64,000 bases of DNA from Flavobacterium potami (GTDB taxonomy: Bacteria > Bacteroidota > Bacteroidia > Flavobacteriales > Flavobacteriaceae), in the NCBI RefSeq assembly GCF_020026915.1, contig NZ_JAINUY010000007.1, positions 351,460 through 415,459 of the forward strand, read 5' to 3'. This document shows, one piece after another, positions 26,365 through 36,129 of this stretch (its first letter is position 1; each line of letters opens with the position of its first letter). The notes under the pieces are model-generated. The model was given only the letters and a program-made list of their open reading frames with translations, searched no databases and had not been told where the DNA came from. Position numbers and translations under genes: made by a program.

Positions 26365-28629
26365 ATGGCTTTTGATATCGAAATGATTAAAAAAGTGTAC
26401 GAAAACATGCCAGCGCGAGTTGATAAAGCGCGTGAGATTGTTGGTCGTCCACTTACTTTAACAGAGAAAATTTTATACAATCACCTTTGGGATGGAAATC
26501 CTACTAAGGCGTTTGGAAGAGGAGTTGATTATGTTGATTTTGCACCAGATCGTGTAGCATGTCAAGATGCAACTGCACAAATGGCATTATTACAGTTTAT
26601 GCATGCTGGTAAATCGAAAGTGGCAGTTCCAACAACGGTTCATTGTGATCACTTGATTCAAGCAAAAGTAGACGCTGTAACCGATTTGGCAAGAGCAAAA
26701 ACACAAAGTAATGAAGTTTTCGATTTCTTATCGTCGGTTTCTAATAAATATGGAATCGGTTTCTGGAAACCAGGAGCTGGAATTATTCACCAAGTTGTAC
26801 TTGAAAATTATGCTTTCCCTGGCGGAATGATGATTGGTACCGATTCTCACACTGTAAATGCAGGTGGATTAGGAATGGTAGCAATTGGTGTAGGTGGAGC
26901 AGATGCTGTAGATGTTATGTCTGGAATGGCTTGGGAGCTTAAATTTCCGAAACTTATCGGAGTGAAGTTAACGGGTAAATTATCAGGATGGACAGCTCCA
27001 AAAGATGTTATTCTTAAAGTTGCTGGTATCTTAACTGTAAAAGGTGGTACAGGTGCTATTGTAGAATATTTTGGAGAAGGTGCAACTGCAATGTCTTGTA
27101 CAGGTAAAGGAACTATCTGTAATATGGGGGCTGAAATTGGAGCTACAACTTCAACTTTTGGTTACGATGATTCTATGAGTCGTTATCTACGTTCTACAAA
27201 TAGAGCTGATGTTGCCGATGCTGCAGATAAAATAGCGTCTTACTTAACTGGAGATCCAGAAGTATATGCAAATCCGGAAAAATATTTTGATCAAGTTATC
27301 GAGATTAACTTATCTACATTAGAGCCACATTTAAATGGTCCTTTTACTCCAGATTTAGCTACTCCGATTTCAAAAATGAAAGACGAAGCAGTTAAAAATA
27401 ACTGGCCATTGCAAATTCAAGTTGGTTTGATTGGTTCTTGTACGAACTCTTCTTACGAAGATATTTCTCGTGCAGCTTCATTGGCAAGACAAGTTGCTGA
27501 TAAAAATCTAAAAACAAAATCACAATTTACCATCACTCCGGGTTCTGAAGTAGTTCGTTCTACAATCGAAAGAGATGGATTTATTGATACTTTCCACAAA
27601 ATTGGAGCGACTGTTTTTGCAAATGCCTGCGGACCATGTATTGGTATGTGGGATAGAGAAGGAGCAGAAAAAGAAGAAAGAAATACCATTGTGCACTCTT
27701 TCAACCGTAACTTCTCAAAACGTGCAGACGGTAATCCAAATACTTTGGCTTTTGTTGGTTCTCCAGAATTGGTGACAGCTTTGGCTATTGCAGGTGATTT
27801 AAGTTTTAATCCATTAACGGATAAATTAATCAATGAAGATGGAGAAGAAGTAATGTTGGACGAGCCAACTGGAGATGAGCTTCCTGCTAAAGGTTTCTAT
27901 GCTGAAGATCCAGGTTTTCAAGCGCCGGCTGCTGATGGATCAAATGTTCAGGTTGTGGTGAACCCAACTTCAGAGCGTTTGCAATTGTTGGCTCCATTTA
28001 ATGCTTGGGATGGTAAAAATATTACAGGTGCTAAATTGCTAATCAAAGCATTCGGAAAATGTACTACAGACCACATTTCTATGGCAGGACCTTGGTTGCG
28101 TTTCCGTGGACACTTAGATAACATTTCAAACAATATGTTGATCGGAGCTGTAAATGCTTACAATCAAAAAACAAACTCTGTTAAAAACCAATTAACAGGC
28201 GAATACGATGCAGTTCCTGCTGTAGCTCGTGCGTACAAAGCAGCTGGAGTTCCGTCTATTGTAGTTGGAGATCACAACTATGGAGAAGGTTCTTCTCGTG
28301 AACATGCGGCTATGGAGCCACGTTTCTTAGGGGTTAAAGCGGTATTGGTGAAATCTTTTGCTCGTATCCATGAAACTAACCTTAAAAAACAAGGCCTTTT
28401 AGGATTAACATTCGCAAACGAAGCAGATTATGATAAAATCCAAGAAGATGATACAATAAACTTCTTAGACTTAACAGAATTCGCTCCAGGCAAACCACTA
28501 ACATTAGAGTTTGTTCATGCAGATGGTACAAAAGATATTATCTTGGCTAATCATACCTACAACGAAGGTCAAATTGGATGGTTTGTTGCAGGTTCAGCAT
28601 TAAACCTGATTGCGGCTGGAAAAGCTTAA
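26365..28629 (+). CDS. Aconitate hydratase, mitochondrial type
   Basis: This is the second TCA-cycle aconitase, of the family closest to mitochondrial aconitase. The 754 residues include TVHCDHLIQA, GTDSHTVNAGGLGMVAIGVGGADAVD, the cluster ligands in GSCTNSSYED and ACGPCIGMWDRE, and the swivel-domain GDHNYGEGSSREHAAMEPR. An upstream in-frame ATG at 26326 would add a Lys/Asn-rich, non-conserved stretch; MAFDIEMIKKVYENMP at 26365 is the natural start. It converges with the Kelch gene across a shared terminator. Confidence 0.95.
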   Translation: MAFDIEMIKKVYENMPARVDKAREIVGRPLTLTEKILYNHLWDGNPTKAFGRGVDYVDFAPDRVACQDATAQMALLQFMHAGKSKVAVPTTVHCDHLIQAKVDAVTDLARAKTQSNEVFDFLSSVSNKYGIGFWKPGAGIIHQVVLENYAFPGGMMIGTDSHTVNAGGLGMVAIGVGGADAVDVMSGMAWELKFPKLIGVKLTGKLSGWTAPKDVILKVAGILTVKGGTGAIVEYFGEGATAMSCTGKGTICNMGAEIGATTSTFGYDDSMSRYLRSTNRADVADAADKIASYLTGDPEVYANPEKYFDQVIEINLSTLEPHLNGPFTPDLATPISKMKDEAVKNNWPLQIQVGLIGSCTNSSYEDISRAASLARQVADKNLKTKSQFTITPGSEVVRSTIERDGFIDTFHKIGATVFANACGPCIGMWDREGAEKEERNTIVHSFNRNFSKRADGNPNTLAFVGSPELVTALAIAGDLSFNPLTDKLINEDGEEVMLDEPTGDELPAKGFYAEDPGFQAPAADGSNVQVVVNPTSERLQLLAPFNAWDGKNITGAKLLIKAFGKCTTDHISMAGPWLRFRGHLDNISNNMLIGAVNAYNQKTNSVKNQLTGEYDAVPAVARAYKAAGVPSIVVGDHNYGEGSSREHAAMEPRFLGVKAVLVKSFARIHETNLKKQGLLGLTFANEADYDKIQEDDTINFLDLTEFAPGKPLTLEFVHADGTKDIILANHTYNEGQIGWFVAGSALNLIAAGKA

Positions 28630-28650
28630 TATTTGATTTAATCAGATCAT

Positions 28651-28683
28651 AAAAAAAACGCTCTGTGAAAACAGGGCGTTTTT
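28651..28683. terminator. Bidirectional terminator, aconitase/Kelch gene
   Basis: AACGCTCTGT pairs with ACAGGGCGTT (one G-T pair) around GAAA, with A and T runs outside, between convergent genes. Confidence 0.88.
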
Positions 28684-28699
28684 AGTTACTAATAATATC

Positions 28700-30067
28700 T
28701 TACTGTTTTTGCTTTAAAGTTTTGATTTTGCTAGGACTCGTATTCTGAAATTCGTCTATAGCAATACGATATGTTTTATTAGAAGGCCTGCTGCTCAGTT
28801 CGTCTTGTGATAGTCCTCCAATTATATATAAATTATTTTCAAATAAATGCATTGCTGAATATTTTACGTCTATATCAATAACGAATTCTTTTAGTACTTT
28901 TGTTTTAATGTCATATAAGTATATTTTTTTGCTGTCAAAAATATAAATAAGATCGTTTTGTGAGGCAATTGCTGGTTTTTCGAGTTCAGAAAATAATTCT
29001 CCTTCATTTAGCCATTTGTCATTTATCAAATCAAAACTTTGAATTTCGGACATTGCTTTTCCATTGTTTCCTCCGATTAGGTAAATTTTATCTCCCATTA
29101 AAATCCCGTTTGCTTCTTGGGCAATAGGCATTTCTGATAATTCGTACCATAAACCGGAAGTTAAATTGTAAAAATGAGTTTTGTTTGTAAAAGTCTTTTT
29201 GCCTTTTGGAGTTGTTTTGATAGCGCCTCCCATTACAATTATGTTGTCTTTATAAATAAAAGATGGAGAATTAATTGCTTGATGCGGATTGGTTTTGTCT
29301 ATTGCAATTTCGTTTTTCGAAAGGTCAAAAATTTCAATTTGATTTTCTAAATATTCAAATTTTGCATTTGGAGAAATTCGTTTGCCTCCAAATATATAAA
29401 ATGAATTATCATAGAAATGTAAACTATGATAAGCTCTTTTTATGAGTTTTTTATTGGAGTTTTCCCAAGAGTCACTCTTAATGTCGTAAATCAAAAAATC
29501 GCCTTTGTGTTTTGCGTTTCCTTCTTCACGGCGCAACTCTTGAAAGTAAATTGGCATAAATACTTGTGGATCGTGTGAATTTGTTTTTGTTTTTGCTATT
29601 TCGAATGCATTAGAATTGTAGGAAGAATCACCTCCAGTAACATAGATTTTTCCATTATGGAGTGTGGAAGCAAAAGAATAGACAGCATCTTTTAATGGAC
29701 TGAGTTTCTCAAAATCAATTTTAGATTTTAATTTCTTCTTCTTGATTTTTACTTCTACATTGTTCAGATTTTCAATGTCTTCTTGAAGTAAAATAATATA
29801 GTTGATCTTTTTTAAATCTTTAATAGCAATTTTTGCAGTTACAAATCCAATATGAGAAACTTGAAGGGAGTCGTTTGTTTTTTCTTTTAGATTTAATGTA
29901 AATTCTCCATTGCTGTTTGTCAGAGTTCCTATTTGGTTTTGAACGGCATATATGTTCGCGTCATCAAGTAAGGAATCGGTGGCTTGAGATTTAACAATTC
30001 CTTTTATAGTTTGCGCATTGAGGCATAAAGGAAATATAAGAATAGCAAAAAGTACTTTTTTAATCAT
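28700..30067 (-). CDS. Secreted Kelch-repeat protein with carboxypeptidase-regulatory-like domain
   Basis: The 455-residue exported protein has a signal peptide of about 18 residues (LCLNAQ). Next comes a carboxypeptidase-D-regulatory-like beta-sandwich (about 20-95: IKGIVKSQATDSLLDDANIYA, LQVSHIGF), then a Lys-rich linker. Kelch-type beta-propeller repeats fill the rest (NGKIYVTGGDSS, NSFYIFGGKR, DNIIVMGGA, DKIYLIGGN, NNLYIIGGL). Kelch propellers usually bind proteins or glycans; no catalytic site is visible. It is a single gene. Confidence 0.8.
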   Translation of the reverse strand: MIKKVLFAILIFPLCLNAQTIKGIVKSQATDSLLDDANIYAVQNQIGTLTNSNGEFTLNLKEKTNDSLQVSHIGFVTAKIAIKDLKKINYIILLQEDIENLNNVEVKIKKKKLKSKIDFEKLSPLKDAVYSFASTLHNGKIYVTGGDSSYNSNAFEIAKTKTNSHDPQVFMPIYFQELRREEGNAKHKGDFLIYDIKSDSWENSNKKLIKRAYHSLHFYDNSFYIFGGKRISPNAKFEYLENQIEIFDLSKNEIAIDKTNPHQAINSPSFIYKDNIIVMGGAIKTTPKGKKTFTNKTHFYNLTSGLWYELSEMPIAQEANGILMGDKIYLIGGNNGKAMSEIQSFDLINDKWLNEGELFSELEKPAIASQNDLIYIFDSKKIYLYDIKTKVLKEFVIDIDVKYSAMHLFENNLYIIGGLSQDELSSRPSNKTYRIAIDEFQNTSPSKIKTLKQKQ

Positions 30068-30239
30068 ATAGGAGGGATTTAAAGTGGTTTGAATATTGAA
30101 TTAAAATGCTTTCTATATAAAAAACTGCTTTTCAAAAAGTTGGCTCAATTTCTATGCCGAGGCTGTTAATTTGAAGTAAAATAATTGTTAAAAATTATGG
30201 TTTTTATAAGTTTAAGCGTTAAATTCGCCTTTGAGGTAA

Positions 30240-30247
30240 TATATTTG
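30240..30247 (+). promoter_or_regulatory. -7 element TATATTTG before the LysM/NlpC gene
   Basis: An exact TAnnTTTG match about 64 bases before the ATG. An AAGGAGG-like run just before the start (about 30291-30307) is unusual for this genome. No convincing -33 TTG was found. Confidence 0.45.
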
Positions 30248-30310
30248 TAATTTTTAAGTTTAATTCTATAACTAAACTTAAAAAAAGGAGTAATAACTTA
30301 AAGGAGGGAT

Positions 30311-31456
30311 ATGATTTTTAGATTTATAATAGTTTTGATTTTTTTCAGTACAGGAGCTTTTGCGCAGGATAATTTTATTAAGCACAAAATTTCACAAGGA
30401 GAAAATCTTTCTGTTATTGCTAAAAAATACGACGTTACGGTAAAGGAAATCAATAATGCCAATCCGAATGCTCCAAAGATCCTTAAACTAAACTCTGTAC
30501 TTTTAATTCCAAATAAAAATAAAAAAGAAGTTGCATCTAAAGCAAAATCATTGGCTAAGGCAGAATCTAAAGTAGAAACTGTTGTAAATAATGAAGCAGG
30601 TTCTCATGAGGTTTTGTCTAAAGAGACACTTTGGGGAATTTCAAAAAAATATAATGTAACGGTTGATGAATTGAAAAAAGCCAATCCGCTCTTGGAAACA
30701 GAAGGTCTGAAAATTGGTCAAAAGATCGTTATCCCATCAAACGAAAAACCAGTTATACAAGAAATCGCTTCTGCAGATGTTGAACTTTATAGAGAAGTTA
30801 AACCTAAAGAAACGAAATATGGTATTTCTAAAGAATATGGAATTACGGTAGCAGAATTGGAGCGTCAGAATCCGTCGATAAAAGGAAAAGTTCCTGTTGG
30901 TTATCTCTTGAAGATTCGTGTTTCAAAAGAAAAAGCAGATGCAATTCAGGCCGCTAAAGCTATTGAAGAATCACAAAACGCGGCAGTAACTTCACCAGTG
31001 CAAATAGCAGAAACTGCGGTAATAAAAAAAGATTCTACATTTGTAAAAATGACAAGTGGAAGTCATTCAGAATTAGTTGATCAGATTATTGCAAATGCAA
31101 CAGAAAATATCGGAATTAGATACCGATCGGGCGGAACAACAAAAGCAGGTTTCGATTGTTCAGGTTTGATGATCTGTACTTTTAATAACTTCGATATTAA
31201 ACTCCCAAGAAGCTCTATAGAGCAATCAAGAGTTGGAACAAAAGTAAATTCTGAAGAGGCTCAAAAAGGCGACTTAATATTCTTTAGAACCAATGGTAGA
31301 CGCCACATTAATCATGTCGGAATGGTAGTTGAGGTTGCTGAAGACGGAGAAATTAAATTTGTACATTCCTCTACTCATGGTGGCGTAATGATTTCTTCAA
31401 CAAAAGAACCTTACTACACAAGAGCATTTTCTCAAGTAAATCGTATTTTAGAATAA
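30311..31456 (+). CDS. LysM/NlpC-P60 peptidoglycan hydrolase
   Basis: The secreted 381-residue enzyme probably cleaves peptide stems of peptidoglycan. After a signal peptide (cut near GAFAQ) come three LysM modules (about 24-66, 98-142, 160-203), which bind the glycan strand. An Ala/Lys-rich linker leads to an NlpC/P60 domain (about 253-381) with catalytic Cys283 in FDCSGLM, His335 in INHVGMV and His352 in VHSSTHGG. It is complete, monocistronic, and convergent with the receiver/kinase pair. Confidence 0.92.
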   Translation: MIFRFIIVLIFFSTGAFAQDNFIKHKISQGENLSVIAKKYDVTVKEINNANPNAPKILKLNSVLLIPNKNKKEVASKAKSLAKAESKVETVVNNEAGSHEVLSKETLWGISKKYNVTVDELKKANPLLETEGLKIGQKIVIPSNEKPVIQEIASADVELYREVKPKETKYGISKEYGITVAELERQNPSIKGKVPVGYLLKIRVSKEKADAIQAAKAIEESQNAAVTSPVQIAETAVIKKDSTFVKMTSGSHSELVDQIIANATENIGIRYRSGGTTKAGFDCSGLMICTFNNFDIKLPRSSIEQSRVGTKVNSEEAQKGDLIFFRTNGRRHINHVGMVVEVAEDGEIKFVHSSTHGGVMISSTKEPYYTRAFSQVNRILE

Positions 31457-31463
31457 GATATAT

Positions 31464-31847
31464 TTAAAGAAAAGCATTCTTTAAAGTTTCTAAACAAAAC
31501 GGTTTATTCCAAAAATCAGTGACATATTTGTTTTCTTTCGCTTTTTTAATTTCATCTGTATCCAGAGTCGAAGAAAGAACAAAAATCTCTATTTTACCAC
31601 TTATTTTTTCTGCAAGTCTTGCAAATTCGTCCAAAAACTCAAAACCATTCATAATTGGCATTTGAATGTCCAAAAGAATGATTAACGAAGTATGATTAGG
31701 GTTTTTTAAAAGCCATTCAATGCCTTCTTTACCGTTGTTGGCAATAAAAATCGGATTGATGTTTAATCCTTTTTTGAGTAATTTTTTAGTGACAAATTGA
31801 TCAATTAAATTATCTTCAATAAGTACAAATTCAGATTTAGATTGCAT
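31464..31847 (-). CDS. Single-domain response regulator
   Basis: The 127-residue stand-alone receiver domain has acidic pocket Glu11/Asp12, phosphoacceptor Asp60 in LLDIQMP, a Ser-Ser after beta-4 (VLSSTLD) and Lys115 in WNKPF. There is no output domain, so it must act through protein contact or phosphorelay. Its start overlaps the end of the histidine-kinase gene by 11 bases, strong evidence for a cognate, translationally coupled pair. Confidence 0.92.
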   Translation of the reverse strand: MQSKSEFVLIEDNLIDQFVTKKLLKKGLNINPIFIANNGKEGIEWLLKNPNHTSLIILLDIQMPIMNGFEFLDEFARLAEKISGKIEIFVLSSTLDTDEIKKAKENKYVTDFWNKPFCLETLKNAFL

Positions 31848-33261
31848 GTGAGTGTGGTATGGTTACTATAAATTTACTTCCAACGGTGCTTTCTGAGAAA
31901 ACAGAAATATCGCCTTTGATGTTTTCAACGGCTTCTTTTACAATGTAAAGACCTAGTCCTGAACCTTTATTTTTGTTGGTTCCAAAATACATTTCAAAAA
32001 TATTTTCTTTGTCTTTATCATTAATTCCGATTCCATTATCCGAAACCTCAATTTTATTTAAACCATCTGAAAAATAAGTTTTGATGGAAATGAACATTTC
32101 TTCCTTGCTAGCATCGGAATATTTGATGGCATTTGAAATTAAATTGTTGATTATGATTTTTAATCGAAGACCGTCACTTTCAATTTGGTCGACCAGATGT
32201 TCTTGTGTAAATTTTATTCTGTTGGCATTTTCAATATACATTAATTGAATAATAGCCTCATTAAATAACTCTTTTAAACTTACCGGCTCCATGATTACTT
32301 CTTTTCTTTTGTTTTTAGAATAATCAATAATGTCACTTATAAATTGGTCCTGACGAGCCAGGCTATGATGCATCATTTGAAGGTAGTTTCTAATTTGGCT
32401 TAGATCGTCTTCTAAAGAAGTAATTTCGATAAGACCTTTTAAAGAAGTTATTGGAGATCTCAAATCGTGAGAAGCACTGTAAACAAAACGATCTAATTCA
32501 CGATTTACAATAATTAAATTCTCATTTTTTACTTCTGTTTCTTTTTTAGAGATCAGCAGTCTTTTGACCATTATAGAATAATAGAGGCAAACACTGCAGA
32601 TAATAACTAAAATGAAAAAGACGTTAGTAAAAATCAGTAGGTCTTTTATTTTACGGGTTCCTTCGCCTAAAAGATTCGAAAAATTACGTTCGTTAATGGT
32701 AAGTTGGTCACTAATGGAGCTGATCTCTTTTAAATACTGTTTCTGATCTTTTGGGGTTAAAAGATTACGATTGATTTTGGCATTAATTTGTTCCCCAATT
32801 ATAAACAACTTAAAAATTAGTTGATCGCCTTTTCCCCATTCGTCAATAGCCTTTGATAAAAAGGAAACTTCTTTAAAGTTATCAAATAGCCAAATAATAT
32901 CGTCAAGGTCGTCTTCGTGATTTCTTCCAACAAGTAGACCTTTTCTAGCTATATCATTATCACCGGCTTTTAAAAGTGTAATTCTGGCAGTTCCGTCACC
33001 CTGAGGAACTTTTAATTCCTCACAATACAATTTCCATTGATTCGGTTTTTTTGTATATAGATAGGTTATAAGATGTCTTGAAGCATCTTTTTGGCTTTTA
33101 GAATAATGGGATTCTCCGTTTATGTAAGCTCTATTTGCAGATAAAATTTTGATGGTAAAAAAGTTAATGCAAATCAGTAAGGCGCAGGAGATAAAAATGA
33201 TTAATATAAGAACAAAAACATTCGGAAACCGAAAGTTTCTTAAATCTTGCAACTTAGACAT
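31837..33261 (-). CDS. Membrane sensor histidine kinase
   Basis: This 474-residue sensor kinase has two membrane helices (about 15-38 and 207-229) that flank a periplasmic domain of about 165 residues without a motif I recognise. The HisKA domain contains phospho-His265 in SASHDLRSPI. The ATPase boxes follow: NNLISNAIKYSD, VSDNGIGI and GSGLGLYIV. There is no HAMP or PAS domain. It is probably paired with the single-domain receiver that overlaps its 3' end; the signal is unknown. Confidence 0.9.
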   Translation of the reverse strand: MSKLQDLRNFRFPNVFVLILIIFISCALLICINFFTIKILSANRAYINGESHYSKSQKDASRHLITYLYTKKPNQWKLYCEELKVPQGDGTARITLLKAGDNDIARKGLLVGRNHEDDLDDIIWLFDNFKEVSFLSKAIDEWGKGDQLIFKLFIIGEQINAKINRNLLTPKDQKQYLKEISSISDQLTINERNFSNLLGEGTRKIKDLLIFTNVFFILVIICSVCLYYSIMVKRLLISKKETEVKNENLIIVNRELDRFVYSASHDLRSPITSLKGLIEITSLEDDLSQIRNYLQMMHHSLARQDQFISDIIDYSKNKRKEVIMEPVSLKELFNEAIIQLMYIENANRIKFTQEHLVDQIESDGLRLKIIINNLISNAIKYSDASKEEMFISIKTYFSDGLNKIEVSDNGIGINDKDKENIFEMYFGTNKNKGSGLGLYIVKEAVENIKGDISVFSESTVGSKFIVTIPHSHAI

Positions 33262-33667
33262 AAACTTATAATTAGTAGGTTAATAATAAAGTGCCTTTTT
33301 GCGTATTTAAAGAAAATTGTAAACAACCTTAGGGGAAAGTTAATTCACAGTTATTATTAAACACTTGTTAAAGAATATTTGTTAATGAAAAAATAATTAT
33401 ATTGATTTTTTTCAAATGTAGTAAAAATTATCTTATATATTTTTCAAAATTCACAACGAATTTTAAAATTTTTATTTTAAATGTAATTGATTGGTTTTTA
33501 GATGTTTTGAGTCTTTTTGTTTCTTTTTGTTGTATTGTTTTTTATTTATGAAGCTATTTTTAACTCATTTTTAAACTAACGTACAGAAAATTGTTCTGTT
33601 ATTTTAATAAAGCTAAAATCGATGAAGTTTTGTTTAAGGAGCAATAAATTTCCTGACAAGTTTTTTA
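33262..33667. other. 406-bp gap upstream of the kinase
   Basis: This very AT-rich stretch lies between two minus-strand genes. I found no credible coding frame, terminator or repeat. It presumably holds the kinase promoter, but no clear TAnnTTTG was identified. Confidence 0.5.
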
Positions 33668-34426
33668 TTAAAATCTTGCATACAAAATCAATCTTCTAAA
33701 AGCATAAATAGAGGGAACAATAGGGAAATATTTGTTTATTCGGATTTTAAATTCAGCTGATAATTTTTTGAATTGCTCTTCATTTAAACGCTCTTGATAA
33801 ACAGTTAGGGCTGAACCGGAAATAAAATCAAAAAAATCATTTTGTGATGCAGAAATTAGAGGATATACTTTTTCATATAAAACTAAATCGGTACCGCCAT
33901 TTTCAAAAAGTATTTTGGCATACTCGTCTAAAGTCAGGACTGGAGAAGGACGTGTCCAATTGTTAAGATACGAAGCAAAAGGTTCTTCCTGAACCAAGTT
34001 TAAAAGTATTCTATTCAGAATATTTTCATTTTGTTGTGGCATTTGAACAGCCAATTGCCCACCTGGATTTATTCGAGAAATAATTTTTGGAAATAGTTCG
34101 CCATGATTGTCGATCCATTGTAATGCGGCATTCGAAAAAATAAGATCCCATTTTGTTTCTTCTTTTAATTGCTCGGGAATTGATAATTCTTTAAAATTAA
34201 GATTTTCTCTAACTGGAGCTTTCGCCAGCATCTCTGCAGAATTGTCTATACCCAGAACAGTTGGGTTTGTAACCTTTTCAGAAAGTCTTTTGGTAAGTTC
34301 TCCCGTTCCGCATCCTAAATCTATAATTTTTAGATTTGGATGATCAACAATATGACTTACAAGATCATCAAAGGGTTTAGAACGTTCAGTTTTAAATTCG
34401 TTGTATTTTTTTGGATCCCAAGTCAT
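33668..34426 (-). CDS. tam: Trans-aconitate 2-methyltransferase (Tam-like)
   Basis: Tam uses S-adenosylmethionine to methylate trans-aconitate, the inhibitory by-product of aconitase. The 252 residues match Tam length and pattern: N-terminal TWDPKKYNEFKTERSKPFDDL, SAM-binding IDLGCGTGELT, LGIDNSAEML, and FSNAALQWIDNHGELFPKI, which is distinctive for this family. It is monocistronic. Two aconitase genes lie 5-11 kb away, which fits the detoxifying role. A generic class I methyltransferase is the alternative. Confidence 0.85.
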   Translation of the reverse strand: MTWDPKKYNEFKTERSKPFDDLVSHIVDHPNLKIIDLGCGTGELTKRLSEKVTNPTVLGIDNSAEMLAKAPVRENLNFKELSIPEQLKEETKWDLIFSNAALQWIDNHGELFPKIISRINPGGQLAVQMPQQNENILNRILLNLVQEEPFASYLNNWTRPSPVLTLDEYAKILFENGGTDLVLYEKVYPLISASQNDFFDFISGSALTVYQERLNEEQFKKLSAEFKIRINKYFPIVPSIYAFRRLILYARF

Positions 34427-34508
34427 AAGCTATTGTTTTTAATTTAAAAAAGAAATTATTGTAAATGTTTTGAATTAAAGTTAAGAATTTAATTTATCAA
34501 TATTATAG

Positions 34509-34539
34509 AAGAAAGCCGCAAATAATTACGGCTTTCTTT
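34509..34539 (-). terminator. Terminator of the C10 peptidase gene
   Basis: AGAAAGCCG pairs with CGGCTTTCT around a 10-base loop, about 45 bases past the peptidase stop on the minus strand. The T run is short. Confidence 0.7.
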
Positions 34540-34585
34540 ACTTTTGAGAATAAATTTTACCCTTTTTAGGGATTAGTTTTTTTAA

Positions 34586-35812
34586 TTATGGAATTATATT
34601 ATAATACATTTTTGCTTCATAATTAAATGAATAAGTTGATGGATTAAAATTGTTAAATGAGTACCATCCATCATAAGAACCAGACCATCCCCAATTCATA
34701 TGTAACGATAACATTCCAACTCCAAGACAAGAACCTTGACTTTCGTCGTAGTAGTAAGAGCTAGATCTTATGTAACCATCGCAAACCCACGCATGACCAT
34801 CAGCATACATATCAAAAGAAATCCCGTCTTTTTTTCTTCCTCCAGATAAAATTACTGGTCTTCTAGCACTAATCTGGCTAACTACAGTTTGATAATTGTA
34901 AGTGCCTCTCGCAGCATTTGAATAATGGAAATCATTTACAAATGAAGAAGCGACCTGATCATAAGAATCGGCACTAGAACCGTCACATCCATAAGACATA
35001 TTAACAGCATAGCCAATATCTAACATAAGTCCTGCAGTACTAGGCGTACCATAGTTATTTGGCATATTAGCCCAATTATATGAAGCGGGTTTCTGATGAT
35101 ATTTCATTACCTGTGCCATAGCTGTAGCCACACAACCTGTTGGGGCTCTACCTGATGAATTTGCACTACACAATAAAGGTGCTAAGTTGTTATAGCCGCC
35201 CCATTGTCCCCAAGTAGTTGTCAAAAGAGGGCCGACTTGTTCAATCTGATCCTCGGGACATGTTTTTGGATCAAATGGAATTATTTTTTTTGCAGTAGCG
35301 CTTCCGCCAGAAATAATTTTTGAAGCAGCACTCCATTCTGTTTTATTAATAGCCGATTGAGCTAGATTTTTAAATTTAATAGTTTCTATATTTTGGGTTT
35401 GAAATGCTAGCCACATTTTTAAACCCTCTGGATAATTTACTGTATCATTTTGAAAAACTGAATTTTCAGAATAAGCTAATACAGGAGTATTTCTATCATC
35501 GGCAGAAACAATAGCAAATCCTCCGTTCTCATAATTTATAATATAAAATGCAGCATCTTTTTTTTGAGTAAATCTTGTAAATGTGTATCCTGCTTTTTTT
35601 ATTCTGGAACCTTTACTAGTTTGAGAAGATATTCTACCTGTTACAGTCAAATTTTCGGCTATTTTGATTGCATCTTCTTGAGAAATTAGATGTGAATCTG
35701 TTTTTGATTGTGTTTGAATTTCATTATCACTTTGGCAAGAATTAAAAAATAATAAACTAGAAATAACTAAACAGCTTAGTTTTAATAGTGTTTTTTGGTT
35801 TTTTTTCATCAT
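34586..35812 (-). CDS. C10 family (streptopain-like) cysteine peptidase lipoprotein
   Basis: This exported cysteine protease is of the SpeB/interpain family. The 408 residues begin with a lipoprotein signal (Cys26 in FFNSCQ). A propeptide/Spi-inhibitor-like region follows (about 40-175, GGFAIVSADDRNTPVLAYS). The mature domain has catalytic Cys227 in APTGCVATAMAQVMKYHQ, His340 in DGHAWVCDGY, and LHMNWGWSGSYDGWY. All expected active-site residues are present. Two adjacent ATGs are equivalent starts. It probably degrades external protein as a surface lipoprotein. Confidence 0.92.
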   Translation of the reverse strand: MMKKNQKTLLKLSCLVISSLLFFNSCQSDNEIQTQSKTDSHLISQEDAIKIAENLTVTGRISSQTSKGSRIKKAGYTFTRFTQKKDAAFYIINYENGGFAIVSADDRNTPVLAYSENSVFQNDTVNYPEGLKMWLAFQTQNIETIKFKNLAQSAINKTEWSAASKIISGGSATAKKIIPFDPKTCPEDQIEQVGPLLTTTWGQWGGYNNLAPLLCSANSSGRAPTGCVATAMAQVMKYHQKPASYNWANMPNNYGTPSTAGLMLDIGYAVNMSYGCDGSSADSYDQVASSFVNDFHYSNAARGTYNYQTVVSQISARRPVILSGGRKKDGISFDMYADGHAWVCDGYIRSSSYYYDESQGSCLGVGMLSLHMNWGWSGSYDGWYSFNNFNPSTYSFNYEAKMYYNIIP

Positions 35813-36129
35813 TTTTTTGTTTAAATTAATAGTGGGGAATCTATTCTCAAAGTATTATTTTGTTTTGTACACGTATTCTTTTAGCTATTGTATAAATAAC
35901 AATGTTTTATTTTTATTTATTTCAAATATAAATACTAAAGTCAGTATATCCTTACGGAAAGACGTAAAGACATATTATTTAACTATTTTTTTATTTTTTA
36001 TTAATCGAGGTTATTAAAAAAGACGGGAGGGTACATACATCTGGAAGATCCAAAACATTTCGAATTACGAATTAAAAAATTAGTTTTTCAGAAAAAAGTA
36101 TATCTTTAACTAACCCAAAACCAATAAAA
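35813..36129. other. 317-bp divergent intergenic region
   Basis: An AT-rich gap between the divergent C10 peptidase and permease genes. TATCTTTA at about 36101-36108 is one mismatch from the -7 consensus for the permease. No repeat or structured element was seen. Confidence 0.45.
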
